Of a DNA stretch of 64,000 nt, positions 37,031 through 47,239 are shown piece after piece (position 1 is the first letter of the stretch; each line of letters starts with the position of its first letter). The notes beneath the pieces are model-generated. The model was not told the origin of the DNA, searched no databases, and saw only the letters and a list, made by a program, of their open reading frames with translations. The position numbers and the translations under genes were made by a program. Location: contig NZ_PJAR01000025.1 in NCBI RefSeq assembly GCF_002836745.1, positions 1 to 64,000 on the forward strand, given 5' to 3'. Source of the stretch: Glaciecola sp. 33A (GTDB taxonomy: Bacteria > Pseudomonadota > Gammaproteobacteria > Enterobacterales > Alteromonadaceae).

Positions 37031-37708
37031 TTACTGCAAATTGACATTGAGCCGATAACCTCTACCGCGCAACGTTTCAATTGGTTTGATAATGTTGTCT
37101 TTATCAATTTTACGTCGCAGTCTGCCAACAAATACTTCAATAACGTTGCTATCCAAATCAAAGTCTTGGTCGTAAATATGTTCGACCATTTCAGTTTTTG
37201 AAACGACTTTATTTGGGTTCATCATCAAATATTCAATTACCTTATATTCGTATGCGGTTAATTCCACCGCTTGTTCATTAACATAAAGTTGGTTAGCACT
37301 CGTGTCTAATGATAAGGGACCTTTTTGCACTATTGGGCTGGCCTGACCCGCACTGCGTCGAATTAAGGCTTTCACTCTTGCTAGTAGCTCTTCGTGCACA
37401 AATGGCTTAGTTAGATAATCATCAGCGCCGCATTCCAAGCCTTTTACCTTTTCTTGCCAACGGTCTCGCGCGGTCAGAATAATAATGGGGCAGGAGATGT
37501 CCATGGCGCGAGCTCGTTGAACAACTTCAAAGCCGTCAATACTGGGTAGACCAACATCGATTATAGCTAAATCGTAGTCATATTCTTGTAGCTGATATAG
37601 CGCTTTTTCACCATCGTCAGCTAAGTCGACACTAAATCCTTGTGACTGCATATATTGGTCTAGTTGAAGCAGCAACCGGCTATCATCTTCGACTATCAAA
37701 ATTCGCAT
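37031..37708 (-). CDS. OmpR-family response regulator, PhoP-like
   Basis: A 225-residue regulator: a receiver domain with the acidic pocket VEDD, phospho-acceptor Asp51 (AIIDVGLP, the same number as in PhoP), Thr in ILTARD and Lys in LTKPF, then a winged-helix DNA-binding domain ending LRGRGYRLNV. It pairs with the kinase gene 12 bases downstream. The upstream PepSY-type gene is on the same strand and may be the first gene of the operon or a target. Confidence 0.93.
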   Translation of the reverse strand: MRILIVEDDSRLLLQLDQYMQSQGFSVDLADDGEKALYQLQEYDYDLAIIDVGLPSIDGFEVVQRARAMDISCPIIILTARDRWQEKVKGLECGADDYLTKPFVHEELLARVKALIRRSAGQASPIVQKGPLSLDTSANQLYVNEQAVELTAYEYKVIEYLMMNPNKVVSKTEMVEHIYDQDFDLDSNVIEVFVGRLRRKIDKDNIIKPIETLRGRGYRLNVNLQ

Positions 37709-37770
37709 GGGTGACTCCGTTTATATAACTTAAAATGATATGGCCAACATTTATGTACTCAATACACAGA

Positions 37771-38037
37771 CTATTTGCTAACTTTCCCTGTTATGGCATC
37801 AACGGTGACATAAACTACGCGCCCAGAGGTCTGATGAATTTTAACTCGATAGACATTTCCACGCATTTCTACTTTTAAGACTTTGCCTGCGACCGCCCTT
37901 TGGGCTTTTTGCGCGGCTTGTGACTTGCTAATTCTTTGCTGTTCTTGCTTGTCTTTAGCCATAGCAACAGGAGCCATTACTAACTGACTGGCAAAAACAA
38001 GCGTGGCGGCTATAAAAAAAGAGCGTAGCGTGATCAA
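37771..38037 (-). CDS. Exported PepSY-domain protein
   Basis: An 88-residue exported protein with a signal peptide (cut likely after PVAMA) and one PepSY domain: ISKSQAAQKAQRAVAGKVL, VEMRGNVYRVKI, VVYVTVDAITGKVSK. PepSY domains are thought to modulate peptidases or sensor domains outside the cytoplasm. It lies upstream of the two-component genes, an arrangement often seen for PhoP/PhoQ-like systems, so it may influence the kinase. This role is inferred. Confidence 0.83.
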   Translation of the reverse strand: MITLRSFFIAATLVFASQLVMAPVAMAKDKQEQQRISKSQAAQKAQRAVAGKVLKVEMRGNVYRVKIHQTSGRVVYVTVDAITGKVSK

Positions 38038-38211
38038 AGTGAAGTACCTACTTATTTATTAATAACTCGATTTAGCGATAATATACCGCCTATTATGCGG
38101 TGTCTCACTGAACTTAAGCTGAATAGCTACATATTCGTCACACCCTTATTGGTTAAGATTATCACGAGTTTATGGCAAACATAAGCAGTAGGTGATAGTA
38201 ACGAGATATAA

Positions 38212-38628
38212 CTACATATCGATTTTTTTTCTAAGCTGCTTTTGTTGGCCACTTTTGGTTTTGCTATCCATACGTTTTCGTTGTGATGAGCGGCTCGGCC
38301 TTGTTGGCTTTCGAACCGGTTTTTCATAGGTGCTTTGTTTGATGACCACGGCAAGTCGTTTAATCGCATCTCGTTTATTTTGTTCTTGTGTGCGATGATT
38401 TTGTGCGCGAAGAACCATTACACCATCGGATGTGATGCGGGTGTCATTACTCTCAAGTAGCTTGGTTTTTATTTTTTCAGGAAGTGAGGATTGATTAATA
38501 TCGAAACGTAAATAAATGGCTGTAGCAACTTTATTGACGTGCTGCCCTCCCGCACCTTGAGAGCGAGTAGCGGTTAAACTAAACTCACTCTCGTCAATAC
38601 TAATTTGGTGGGTAATAAATACAGCCAT
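38212..38628 (-). CDS. arfB: Alternative ribosome-rescue factor ArfB
   Basis: A 138-residue peptidyl-tRNA hydrolase that frees stalled ribosomes lacking a stop codon. The release-factor-like GGQ motif is at residues 27-29 (SQGAGGQHVNK), followed by the domain body and the long basic tail (RKPTRPSRSSQRKR) that enters the empty mRNA channel. Length and layout match E. coli YaeJ/ArfB. Confidence 0.94.
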   Translation of the reverse strand: MAVFITHQISIDESEFSLTATRSQGAGGQHVNKVATAIYLRFDINQSSLPEKIKTKLLESNDTRITSDGVMVLRAQNHRTQEQNKRDAIKRLAVVIKQSTYEKPVRKPTRPSRSSQRKRMDSKTKSGQQKQLRKKIDM

Positions 38629-38705
38629 ATTATTTCTTTTATCTCGGGTTGCTTAGTGACTTTACATCTACACTAATTCACCGTGTTGCAAACGCGCAGA
38701 GTGGG

Positions 38706-39005
38706 TTAGGGTAGCACTCTTTTGTAGGGTTTAACGGTGACTGATTTAAACACACCAGCGCCAACATAAGGGTCAGCGTCAGCCCAAGCCTTTGCGTCTC
38801 CTAATGACTCAAACTGTGCGATGATCAATGAACCGGTGAAACCCGCTTCTGCAGGGTCCTCACTATCAATTGCTGGGGTCGGACCAGCGACTAAAATTCT
38901 GCCTTCATCAACCAGCGCACTGATCCTTTCCAAGTGTGCTGGTCGGGCTTTTATTCGAAGCGCTAAGCTATTATCAACATCTTCAGCATATATAATATAC
39001 CACAT
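38706..39005 (-). CDS. yciI: YciI-like protein
   Basis: A 99-residue protein of the YciI fold (ferredoxin-like). [33 protein letters not shown] and the C-terminal [21 protein letters not shown] are typical. No reaction is established for it; some relatives have weak hydrolase activity using a His/Asp pair. It lies 33 bases after trpA on the same strand and may be read with the trp operon; in E. coli yciI is also near trp. Confidence 0.86.
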   Translation of the reverse strand: MWYIIYAEDVDNSLALRIKARPAHLERISALVDEGRILVAGPTPAIDSEDPAEAGFTGSLIIAQFESLGDAKAWADADPYVGAGVFKSVTVKPYKRVLP

Positions 39006-39038
39006 AACTTTTCCTTTTTTTACAGGCTACATAACTGC

Positions 39039-39851
39039 TTAGAGTAAAGTGGCCGCTTTCATTTTAGCCACAAAACTACCTAGATCTGCGAGCATTTTGT
39101 TTGGGTCTGTTAAGTTGGCTTCAATAATATTAACGGTAGCTGAGCCAGAAATAGCACCCGCCGCACCAGATTGGATCGCATTGGCTACTTGCTCAGGCGT
39201 GCTTATACCAAAACCAAGTAAAGGAGGCGCAACCTTGAATTGTGTTAGCTTTGCGATCAGCTCAGCGGCTGGAATTTCGACCGCTGTTTCAGTGCCTGTT
39301 ACGCCTGATCTACCTAATAAATAGGTGTAGCCGTCTGACTTTTCGCCAATGGCCTTCAGGGTTTCGTTGCTTGCATTTGGTGGTGCAATTAGTATTTGAT
39401 GTATGTTGTTCTGTTTAGCAATAGCAATAAAGCGGTCAGCTTCTCTTAATGGTACATCTGCGATAAGGATTGAATCGACACCGGCGGCTGCGGCTTTTGC
39501 ATAGAAGTTGTCGATACCATTAGCTAACACCAAATTACTGTACAACAATAAACCAATCGGCACCGTTGGGTGGTTATGACGGATTTCGCTTAGTATATCA
39601 AAGCAGACTTGCGTCCTTACGCCACTGCGCAAAGCACGGATACCGGCTTTCTGGATCGTAGGACCATCCGCAATCGGATCAGAAAAGGGAATACCTAGCT
39701 CCAAGGCATCAGCACCGCTTTCAACTAATTGATTGATAATAGCAAGGGATGTCTCTTTGTTAGGATCACCAACCATTACAAATGGAACAAAGGCGCCCTG
39801 ATTTTTTGCTTTTAGGTTGGCAAACATATCAGCATAGCGTGTGGTACTCAT
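39039..39851 (-). CDS. trpA: Tryptophan synthase alpha chain
   Basis: A 270-residue TIM-barrel subunit that cleaves indole-3-glycerol phosphate to indole and glyceraldehyde 3-phosphate. Catalytic Glu and Asp lie in [15 protein letters not shown], and the phosphate-binding block GFGIST is present. Indole passes by tunnel to the beta subunit. It overlaps the trpB stop by 4 bases, giving coupled translation and equal amounts of both subunits. Confidence 0.97.
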   Translation of the reverse strand: MSTTRYADMFANLKAKNQGAFVPFVMVGDPNKETSLAIINQLVESGADALELGIPFSDPIADGPTIQKAGIRALRSGVRTQVCFDILSEIRHNHPTVPIGLLLYSNLVLANGIDNFYAKAAAAGVDSILIADVPLREADRFIAIAKQNNIHQILIAPPNASNETLKAIGEKSDGYTYLLGRSGVTGTETAVEIPAAELIAKLTQFKVAPPLLGFGISTPEQVANAIQSGAAGAISGSATVNIIEANLTDPNKMLADLGSFVAKMKAATLL

Positions 39852-41029
39852 AGTTTGTCTCCTAAAATATTAACTACATGCTCTAAATCTTTGTCACCAC
39901 GACCTGATAAATTCAATACGATAATGGTTTCCTCAGTTGCTTCATCCGCCATATTCAAGGCATGAGCAAGGGCATGAGCTGGTTCTAATGCAGGGATAAT
40001 ACCTTCTTTTTTGGCTAACAGTTGAAACGCATTTAATGCTTCTTCATCAGTAATTGCATAATACTCTGCTCGTCCTGTTTCAGCTAAAAACGCATGCTGT
40101 GGACCGACAGCAGGATAATCTAAACCAGCAGACACCGAATAAGATTCCTCAATTTGCCCGTCTTTGTCTTGCATAATATACGTATATGCGCCGTGTAAAA
40201 CACCCTTGGTGCCGGTTACGATCGTCGCGCCATGCTCTTTTGTATGGAGCCCTTTGCCAGCTGGTTCAACACCGATTAGGCGAACTGATGGTTCATCAAT
40301 AAAATCGGCAAACATGCCAATAGCGTTAGAACCACCGCCAACACAGGCCACAACAGCATCCGGTAAGCGACCTTCTTTTTCCATAATTTGCGCACGAGTC
40401 TCTTCGCCAATCATACGATGATATTCACGTACAATTGTTGGAAATGGATGCGGACCTGCTGCAGTGCCGAGTAAATAATGCGCTTTGTCGTAGTTTGCAG
40501 ACCAGTCACGCATCGCTTCATTGACCGCGTCTTTTAACGTGCCTGAACCTGAATTCACTGGAATTACTTCGGCGCCCATTAAACGCATTCTAAAGACGTT
40601 AGGTGACTGTCGTTCTATGTCTTTTGCACCCATATAAATGCGTGCTTTTAAACCAAGCAAAGCGCATGCTAATGCAGTTGCAACACCGTGTTGACCGGCG
40701 CCTGTTTCGGCAATAACTTCAGTCTTTCCCATACGTTTTGTGAGCAAGGCCTGACCCAATACTTGGTTGGTTTTGTGTGCGCCGCCATGTAATAGATCTT
40801 CACGTTTTAAATAAAGTTTGACCAGTGGGTTGGATACTATATTGCGGGTCAGCGTCATCGCAGTCGGACGACCGGCATAATCTTTTAATAAACCCATGAA
40901 TTCTTTTTGAAAGCTTGGGTCTTCTTTCGCATCTAAAAAAGCCTGTTCTAATTGGTCAAGGGCAGGGACAAGTAGTTCTGGCACATACATACCACCAAAA
41001 TCACCAAATTTACTGTCTAACTTATTCAT
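39848..41029 (-). CDS. trpB: Tryptophan synthase beta chain
   Basis: A 393-residue PLP enzyme that joins indole to serine. The PLP-binding Lys86 is in [12 protein letters not shown], and the phosphate-binding loop is [10 protein letters not shown]. The ATG at 41029 is chosen because the protein then begins [18 protein letters not shown], as the family does; an in-frame GTG at 41062 would add 11 residues without a ribosome site. It follows trpCF by 40 bases. Confidence 0.97.
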   Translation of the reverse strand: MNKLDSKFGDFGGMYVPELLVPALDQLEQAFLDAKEDPSFQKEFMGLLKDYAGRPTAMTLTRNIVSNPLVKLYLKREDLLHGGAHKTNQVLGQALLTKRMGKTEVIAETGAGQHGVATALACALLGLKARIYMGAKDIERQSPNVFRMRLMGAEVIPVNSGSGTLKDAVNEAMRDWSANYDKAHYLLGTAAGPHPFPTIVREYHRMIGEETRAQIMEKEGRLPDAVVACVGGGSNAIGMFADFIDEPSVRLIGVEPAGKGLHTKEHGATIVTGTKGVLHGAYTYIMQDKDGQIEESYSVSAGLDYPAVGPQHAFLAETGRAEYYAITDEEALNAFQLLAKKEGIIPALEPAHALAHALNMADEATEETIIVLNLSGRGDKDLEHVVNILGDKL

Positions 41030-41069
41030 CTTAAGGCTCGCTTCTGTTAATTTTAACCACACAGTTTAA

Positions 41070-42488
41070 TTAATACTCTCGTAGTGAGGCGAATAAACTG
41101 CTTAGTTTGGATTCCGATTTTTCAGCAGGTGACTCTTCAACACCTGAATTTACGTCTAATATAGCAACTTGGGTTTTTCTCGCTGCCTGGATATTGCTTG
41201 GGGCCAATCCGCCAGCTAATATCAGCTTGTGTTTTTGAGGCACATCCTCTAACAATCGCCAATTAAACGTTGCTCCAGTGCCACCGACTTGATCGCCAAT
41301 TTTACAGTCAAGCAATACTTTGTCTGCGACCTCGAGTTTTGGGGCCAGCGTATGAGCAATAAAAACAGTCAAATCTGCTTGGGTTTGAAGTACTGACTCA
41401 ACAGCCCAGATCTCGCATGACTCAGGCAGTAAAGTACGCAATGTCTGCATATACTCAATGGATTCATTGCCGTGTAGCTGAACCGCTGCTAACGTTAACT
41501 TACGTGCATAATCTGCGACCACTTCTATTGGATTATCTAAAAAAACACCCACTCTCTTTTTACTCGTGGCTAAGCTCGCTATTTCCATCGCGCGTTCAAG
41601 TGACACATAGCGAGGTGATTTTGTCGCAAATATTAGGCCCATATAACTGGCCGGTGTCGCCATCACTTTGCGCGCATTTTCGACTGAATTTATACCACAT
41701 ATTTTAATTTCACCAAATATGAGTTTTTCAACCGCATTAATCAAATTAGCTTCAGCCATCAATGCGCTTCCGACCAGGAAACCGTCAACAAGAGGACTTA
41801 AGCGTTGTATTTCTGAGTGTTTATAAATACCTGATTCAGACAAAATTACGCCATCAAAGCCATCTTTATTAATCAATGGCACCAAACGCTCTGTTGTTGC
41901 TAAGTCGGTACTCAAGTCACGTAAATTACGATTATTAATACCAATAATGTTGGCATTAAGTGCTAACGCTCTTTGTACTTCTTCTTCGTTACTCACTTCT
42001 GTTAACACATGCATACCCAATTTATGAGTGAGGACGCTGAGCGTTGTAAACTCTTCGTCACTTAAAATGGACAGCATTAATAGCACAGCATCAGCATTAT
42101 AATAACGGGCTAAATAAATCTGATATTCATCAACAAAAAAGTCTTTGTTGATGACCGGTTGAGATACTCTAGACGTTATATAATTAAGATATTCAAATTT
42201 ACCCTGAAAGTATTTTTCGTCAGTTAATACAGATAAACAAGACGCATGCGGGGCATAAGCCTCTATAATTTCGTCTAAGTCGAAGTTCTCTCTAATTAGG
42301 CCTTTAGAAGGAGATGCTTTTTTGCATTCCAGAATAAAACTTGCGTTAGGCGCAGCTAAGGCAGCAAAAAAATCTTTCTTACAGGGTGTTAATGAGTCGA
42401 TAAACTTGCTTAAAGGGAAATTAATTTTACGCTGAGCGATTTCCAATTTTTTGTCATCAACAATTTGTTCTAATACGTTTTTAGCCAC
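41070..42488 (-). CDS. trpC: Bifunctional indole-3-glycerol phosphate synthase / PRA isomerase
   Basis: A 472-residue fusion as in enterobacteria. The N-terminal IGPS part has ILECKKASPSKGLIR with the catalytic Lys, the ring-closing Glu in LTEVSNEEE, and INNRNLRDL. The C-terminal PRAI part starts at IKICGINS (catalytic Cys) and ends with LAGGLAPSNI and DVNSGVE. It carries out two successive steps of tryptophan synthesis. The spacing to trpD is 31 bases. Confidence 0.97.
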   Translation of the reverse strand: MAKNVLEQIVDDKKLEIAQRKINFPLSKFIDSLTPCKKDFFAALAAPNASFILECKKASPSKGLIRENFDLDEIIEAYAPHASCLSVLTDEKYFQGKFEYLNYITSRVSQPVINKDFFVDEYQIYLARYYNADAVLLMLSILSDEEFTTLSVLTHKLGMHVLTEVSNEEEVQRALALNANIIGINNRNLRDLSTDLATTERLVPLINKDGFDGVILSESGIYKHSEIQRLSPLVDGFLVGSALMAEANLINAVEKLIFGEIKICGINSVENARKVMATPASYMGLIFATKSPRYVSLERAMEIASLATSKKRVGVFLDNPIEVVADYARKLTLAAVQLHGNESIEYMQTLRTLLPESCEIWAVESVLQTQADLTVFIAHTLAPKLEVADKVLLDCKIGDQVGGTGATFNWRLLEDVPQKHKLILAGGLAPSNIQAARKTQVAILDVNSGVEESPAEKSESKLSSLFASLREY

Positions 42489-42519
42489 AATATTCTCTTA
42501 CGTCTTCCAGTTGATAGGA

Positions 42520-43608
42520 TTAAACTTTGTTACTGTTTGTCGTGTTAATGTTGGTGTTGCGTACTTGGCTCAATTGAGCCGTCTTCTCGATAGTCTGCAT
42601 CGGCTTACCAGCATCTATTGATGCCATTGCCATATCACATGCCTGTGCAAAACTATCAGCTAGATTATTTAGCTTGATCAACGCTGCCGCATTCATCGCA
42701 ATAGCTGCCGTGTGAGCTGGTGTGCCACAGCCATTAAAAACGTCAGCAATGAGTGCTCTATTTTGCTCCGGCTCGCCACCTTCTATGGCTTCCAACGGAT
42801 AATGGGTTAAACCAAAATCTGCAGGTGACACCTGGCTTCTAGTAATAACACCATGATTTACTTCCACAATTTGGCTGTCTCCATGCAATGCGAGTTCATC
42901 AAGACCGCTACCATGCACAACATAGGCTGTATTATGCCCTAGCGTTACTAATGTTCGTGCATAAGTATCGAGGAGGTCAGGGGTATAAACACCTAGTAAG
43001 CTATGTGTTGGTTTAGATGGATTTGCCAATGGCCCTAAAATATTGAACAGTGTTCTTGTTTTGAGGGCTAAACGAACCGGCATCGCAAACTTCACACCAG
43101 AGTGATACGAAGGAGCGGCTAAAAAGCACAAATTCGCTTCATCAAGACATTTGCGGGCTGTGTCCGGGCTCATATCCAAGGCTAAGCCAAATGCGGCAAA
43201 TAAGTCCGACGACCCCGACTTACTTGAGACGCTTCTGTTGCCATGTTTAGCCACTTTAACGCCGCAACTAGCCGCCACAACAGCAGCTGCACTGGACACG
43301 TTAATTGTATTATGGCCATCACCACCGGTACCAACAATATCACTAAAATTATAATCGGGGCGCGGGAATGATTTCGCATTACTGATCATCGCCGCCGCTG
43401 CTCCGGCTATTTCATCGGTAGTTTCAGTTTTTATTTTTAGCGCCACTAATAACGCAGATAATTCAATTTCACTCACATTGCCGCGCATGACGCGGTTAAA
43501 AACAGCCTCGGCTTCAGCAAAACCCAATGACTGCTTAGTATAAAGTTTTTCTAGCGCATTGAGCATTTCATTCGGCCCAAAGGCAAGCTCGTTAGATTCT
43601 GTATTCAT
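42520..43608 (-). CDS. trpD: Anthranilate phosphoribosyltransferase
   Basis: A 362-residue enzyme that joins anthranilate to PRPP. The PRPP/metal block is [17 protein letters not shown], followed by [15 protein letters not shown], and [13 protein letters not shown] is typical. It is a separate protein here, not fused to trpG as in E. coli. A gap of 63 bases separates it from trpG. The C-terminus has an extra 15 residues ending NTTNSNKV. Confidence 0.96.
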   Translation of the reverse strand: MNTESNELAFGPNEMLNALEKLYTKQSLGFAEAEAVFNRVMRGNVSEIELSALLVALKIKTETTDEIAGAAAAMISNAKSFPRPDYNFSDIVGTGGDGHNTINVSSAAAVVAASCGVKVAKHGNRSVSSKSGSSDLFAAFGLALDMSPDTARKCLDEANLCFLAAPSYHSGVKFAMPVRLALKTRTLFNILGPLANPSKPTHSLLGVYTPDLLDTYARTLVTLGHNTAYVVHGSGLDELALHGDSQIVEVNHGVITRSQVSPADFGLTHYPLEAIEGGEPEQNRALIADVFNGCGTPAHTAAIAMNAAALIKLNNLADSFAQACDMAMASIDAGKPMQTIEKTAQLSQVRNTNINTTNSNKV

Positions 43609-43671
43609 TGGGTTTTACTCTTGTATTTATCTGTTTGCCCGCACGTGTTAGTGCAACTAAAAAACGGGCGA

Positions 43672-44307
43672 TTATTCCATTATCTTAAGCTCTGGTGTCT
43701 GATTTGCTAAAAACGCAATACTTTGCATAAGTAAGACGCTGCCATCGCAAGTGAGTATAGATTCAGGGTGAAACTGGAATCCCAACATTCTATCATTCGG
43801 CTGTAAAACTGCCATAACCAATCCATCTATGTTAGCAATAACCTGCAAACTTTCAGGTATTTGGGTGGCGACCAAAGAGTGGTACCGAGCAATAGATAAA
43901 GGATTACTTAAGCCAGCAAAAATGGATTGGGTTTCCTTGGTTTCGGTATAGCTCATTTGCGAGGCTTTACCATGCATCACCTCTGTTGCCCTCGCGACTA
44001 CCCCACCATATGCCTCCACGATTGCTTGATGACCTAAACAAATCCCAAGCACCGGATATTTTCCGCGCACTTGTTGCAGTACCTCAGGCATGCACCCGGC
44101 ATCAGCAGGCGCACCGGGGCCTGGTGACAACATTAATAATGTCGGTCCGACTTTTTTATATACAGCTAATTTATCCAATACGGTTTGAGCGCCCACCGTA
44201 TTGCGGTAAATGGTCATTTCGATGCCTAAGCTTCTAATTTCATCAACCAAGTTATAGGTAAACGAATCGATATTATCTATCAGTACTAAGTTAATTTGTT
44301 CGCTCAT
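43672..44307 (-). CDS. trpG: Anthranilate synthase component II (glutamine amidotransferase)
   Basis: A 211-residue class I amidotransferase that gives ammonia to TrpE. The nucleophile Cys90 is in LGICLGHQAIVEAYGG, and the His/Glu pair is in FQFHPESILT. Its start overlaps the trpE stop by 4 bases, so the two subunits are coupled. MHGK before the catalytic region is typical of TrpG/PabA. Confidence 0.96.
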   Translation of the reverse strand: MSEQINLVLIDNIDSFTYNLVDEIRSLGIEMTIYRNTVGAQTVLDKLAVYKKVGPTLLMLSPGPGAPADAGCMPEVLQQVRGKYPVLGICLGHQAIVEAYGGVVARATEVMHGKASQMSYTETKETQSIFAGLSNPLSIARYHSLVATQIPESLQVIANIDGLVMAVLQPNDRMLGFQFHPESILTCDGSVLLMQSIAFLANQTPELKIME

Positions 44308-45953
44308 GCCGACTCTCCTTGTTGCTCATCATCAAAGGTCAACATGTTCTGGTCGCTTTTCTTTTTATCTGATTTAGGAGCGTGGGCCGCAATAATAGCC
44401 GAAATCACCGCTTGCGCTTTTGCGCGTGTTTCATCGGCTTCAGCTTGCGGTACTGAATCGTTAACTACGCCGGCCCCTGCCTGTATATAAGCTGTTTTTA
44501 ACCTCACGAAAGCGGAGCGGATCACAATGCAGGTGTCCATATCACCATTGCCATTAATATAGCCAACAGCACCACCGTAACTGCCGCGTTTCTGTTTTTC
44601 AGTATCTCTAATTAACGACGCCGCACTGACTTTGGGCGCACCTACTAAAGTTCCCATATTCATGCAAGCTTGGTAGGCATGCAGTGCGTCTAAATCGTCG
44701 CGTAGTTTACCAACAACACGCGAGACAAGGTGCATGACATGTGAATAACGGTCGACCTTTAAAAGTTCCTTTACGTGTCGGGTGCCAGCTTTACTGACTT
44801 TAGCAACGTCATTTCTGGCCAAATCAACCAGCATAATGTGCTCTGATTTTTCTTTCTCATCTTGGCGTAAATTGAGCTCCAATCGACTGTCTAAATCATA
44901 GTCAATTGAGCCGTTGGTTCTTTTGCCTCTGGGTCTGGTGCCAGCTATTGGATATACTTCAACCACGTTGCTGTGTTTGTCATATTTTAATGCTGACTCC
45001 GGTGATGCGCCGAACATCGTAAAATCTTGATCATTTAAATAAAACATGTAAGGAGACGGATTCTGTATTTTCAACTGCTGATATGCGGCTAAGGGTGATG
45101 GGCATGGTAAACTAAATGTACGCGAGGGAACAACTTGAAAAATGTCACCGTCGAGTATGTGTTCCTTTAATGCAACAACGTCAGCACAGAATTCAGCGTC
45201 AGATTTATCTACTTTTAACTCCATGTTTTTAATTGTCTCTGCAACTGATATCTGGGTAGGAAGAGACCCTAATTCTTGTTTTATTTGTTCTAAGCGTTGA
45301 TGAATACTAAAATAATGCTGAGCAACGTGCGGGCCACTAAATACCGAACCGATTATCTGCGTGTGTGCATTTTGATGATCAATCAATAACAAGGTTTCAG
45401 CCAGATAAAAAACATATTCAGGACAATTGTTGTTACCGAATATCGCCTCCGGTAATTTTTCAAAAGTACCTAGCAAGTCGTATGAAAATACACCACCTAA
45501 AAAAAGTGCGTTGGGATGGTCACGCAAGGTTTGAATATTCTCAGTTAAGGTGCGCAATACATCAAATACGCTGGCTTGCTTAAGCCGAGAATCCTCATCT
45601 AAATTTTGATCAACCGGCGGGAATTCAAAACGAATGTTATTCTCTGACACTTGCTGGCTCGAATGATAGGCTGCTAATTTTTCTATTAAAATTGGAAAAA
45701 CAGAACGTCCATTCGCTGTAAGTGCGGTAATCGTGACACTTTGGTCGTTACATTCAATGCGAATAGCAGCGTCAATTAACAACAGACTTGTTAAGTTTGC
45801 TTTGCTTTCAATTTCGGCAGATTCCAGCAATAAGCTGTTTTCTTTTCCAAGCGCTTGGTATGCCAACAGCGGATTGCTAACATAGGGGCCATCAACAATA
45901 ATACTTTCAACCTGACCGGATTGTTGTCCTAACTCTGCTAAACTCATTTTCAT
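44304..45953 (-). CDS. trpE: Anthranilate synthase component I
   Basis: A 549-residue chorismate-using enzyme, the first committed step to tryptophan. The C-terminal domain has GDIFQVVPSRTF, PIAGTRPRGK and the catalytic blocks EHIMLVDLARND and GAPKVSAASLI; the N-terminal regulatory domain contains LLIDAA and a Ser-rich element consistent with feedback inhibition by tryptophan (LLLES motif near residue 38). It is the first structural gene after the trp attenuator. Confidence 0.97.
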   Translation of the reverse strand: MKMSLAELGQQSGQVESIIVDGPYVSNPLLAYQALGKENSLLLESAEIESKANLTSLLLIDAAIRIECNDQSVTITALTANGRSVFPILIEKLAAYHSSQQVSENNIRFEFPPVDQNLDEDSRLKQASVFDVLRTLTENIQTLRDHPNALFLGGVFSYDLLGTFEKLPEAIFGNNNCPEYVFYLAETLLLIDHQNAHTQIIGSVFSGPHVAQHYFSIHQRLEQIKQELGSLPTQISVAETIKNMELKVDKSDAEFCADVVALKEHILDGDIFQVVPSRTFSLPCPSPLAAYQQLKIQNPSPYMFYLNDQDFTMFGASPESALKYDKHSNVVEVYPIAGTRPRGKRTNGSIDYDLDSRLELNLRQDEKEKSEHIMLVDLARNDVAKVSKAGTRHVKELLKVDRYSHVMHLVSRVVGKLRDDLDALHAYQACMNMGTLVGAPKVSAASLIRDTEKQKRGSYGGAVGYINGNGDMDTCIVIRSAFVRLKTAYIQAGAGVVNDSVPQAEADETRAKAQAVISAIIAAHAPKSDKKKSDQNMLTFDDEQQGESA

Positions 45954-46053
45954 TCTCGTTCTATGGCTACTGGAAGCCGCTGGATTGGCTTCAAATTATT
46001 ATCTCATTCTTACTCGTTTGATTTTTATTATTTATTCTTGGGTAAAAACTAAT

Positions 46054-46080
46054 CAAAAAAAAAGCCCGTTAAACGGGCTT
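46054..46080 (-). terminator. trp operon attenuator terminator
   Basis: On the minus strand AAGCCCG and CGGGCTT form a stem around a short loop and are followed by nine T. It lies 34 bases after the trpL stop and 101 bases before trpE. The upstream RNA contains GGGCT (just after the leader stop), which can pair with AGCCC of the stem to make the antiterminator, and GCACA in the leader can pair with TGTGT to block that. Confidence 0.88.
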
Positions 46081-46113
46081 AAGTATGGCGAAACGAACAC
46101 GTTCACACAGCCC

Positions 46114-46209
46114 TTAGTTGAGGTTGTGCCACCACCAAATATTTTTCTGCGTAATGCAGCTCGCGTTTGCAAAGCCAATATCATTTGCTTGAATTTGAGT
46201 TGTTGTCAA
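46114..46209 (-). CDS. trpL: trp operon leader peptide
   Basis: A 31-codon minus-strand frame with three consecutive TGG codons (residues 25-27, NIWWWHNLN) and a TAA stop shortly before the attenuator hairpin. No ATG exists in this frame; the best start is TTG at 46209, preceded 5 bases upstream by AAGAGA. Ribosome stalling on the Trp codons during tryptophan shortage would favour the antiterminator. The Trp run and the position are seen directly; the start codon is an inference. A plus-strand frame across this region is a shadow. Confidence 0.75.
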   Translation of the reverse strand: MTTTQIQANDIGFANASCITQKNIWWWHNLN

Positions 46210-46277
46210 CGTGTTCTCTTAATATGTAAATGTTAATTTTTAAATTTATATTGTCGCTCAGCGTATTTTTGCATAAG

Positions 46278-46291
46278 ACGTATGTATACGT
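46278..46291. promoter_or_regulatory. Palindrome in the trpL/rnm divergent promoter region
   Basis: ACGTAT-GT-ATACGT is a perfect 6-bp inverted repeat about 70 bases upstream of the leader start. It could be a TrpR-like or other operator, but it does not match the E. coli trp operator (which centres on CTAGTTAACTAG), so no regulator is named. Confidence 0.4.
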
Positions 46292-46385
46292 TTTGCTTTC
46301 ATGTATGATGCATAGAAGAAAACAAATCGGTCTTTATGTCAAGCATAGTGACTATTTTAGTTGTTATATTTAAGAAGAAGGTGCT

Positions 46386-47228
46386 TTGAAAATAGATTTA
46401 CACTGTCATTCAACTTGCTCAGATGGCGCGTTGACGCCTGTTGAATTGGTCCAACGTGCACAGCAAATGCAAGTTGACGTTCTGGCTATAACCGATCATG
46501 ACACGGTGGCAGGTATCTCTGCCGCGCGCGATTACGCTAAAAATAGTAATATTAAATTAAATATCATTGCGGGTATTGAACTCTCTACTTCATGGCACGG
46601 ATTTGACATCCATGTCGTTGGATTGCGAGTTGATAAAGATGATTGTGTTTTTTTGAAACGCTTGGAAGGGCAACTTGCCGAACGTGATAAACGAGCTGAA
46701 CGGATTTGTGAAAAATTAGCCAAATGTGGTCATGAAGGCATCTATAATGTTGCCTTAGAAATTGCAGATGGTGCACAAATTTCACGAAACCATATTGCCA
46801 GGGCGATGGTACAAAGATCAATTTGCACGCATCCACAGCAAGCCTTTACTAAGTATTTAGGTAAGAATAAAAAGGCACATGTAACGCCAAACTGGATCCG
46901 TATTGAAGAAGCCATTCAATGGATACATGACGCCGGTGGACAAGCAGTATTAGCGCATCCTGGGCATTATGATATGACCACAAAATGGTTACGCAAGTTA
47001 GTTGCTGAATTTGCTCAATCAGGTGGAGATGCGATGGAAATAACGCATCCCAATATGGCTGCTGACAAGAAAAAATTATTACAAGAAATTATGTTCGACA
47101 ATGCCTTGCTTGCTTCGGCAGGATCTGACTTTCATTTTCCAAGTCGTTTTACTGAATTAGGCCGTCGTTTAGACATTCCTTTATCTTGCAAACCGGTGTG
47201 GCACAGCTGGAATTTAGCGACAACTTAA
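46386..47228 (+). CDS. rnm: PHP-domain phosphoesterase / RNase AM
   Basis: A 280-residue metal-dependent phosphoesterase of the PHP family (YciV/TrpH). The metal-binding blocks are DLHCHSTCSDG, AITDHDTVAG, AGIELS, HPGHYD and ASGSDFH-type (ASAGSDFHFP). The family hydrolyses 3',5'-nucleoside bisphosphates and matures rRNA 5' ends. It starts with TTG at 46386, preceded by AAGAAGG, and is divergent from the trp operon, as in E. coli. Confidence 0.9.
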   Translation: MKIDLHCHSTCSDGALTPVELVQRAQQMQVDVLAITDHDTVAGISAARDYAKNSNIKLNIIAGIELSTSWHGFDIHVVGLRVDKDDCVFLKRLEGQLAERDKRAERICEKLAKCGHEGIYNVALEIADGAQISRNHIARAMVQRSICTHPQQAFTKYLGKNKKAHVTPNWIRIEEAIQWIHDAGGQAVLAHPGHYDMTTKWLRKLVAEFAQSGGDAMEITHPNMAADKKKLLQEIMFDNALLASAGSDFHFPSRFTELGRRLDIPLSCKPVWHSWNLATT

Positions 47229-47239
47229 GAGCGAATTCA

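Noticed and set aside
45985-46236. 83-codon plus-strand frame upstream of trpE
   Set aside because: It is antisense to the trp leader and attenuator; no ribosome site or family features.
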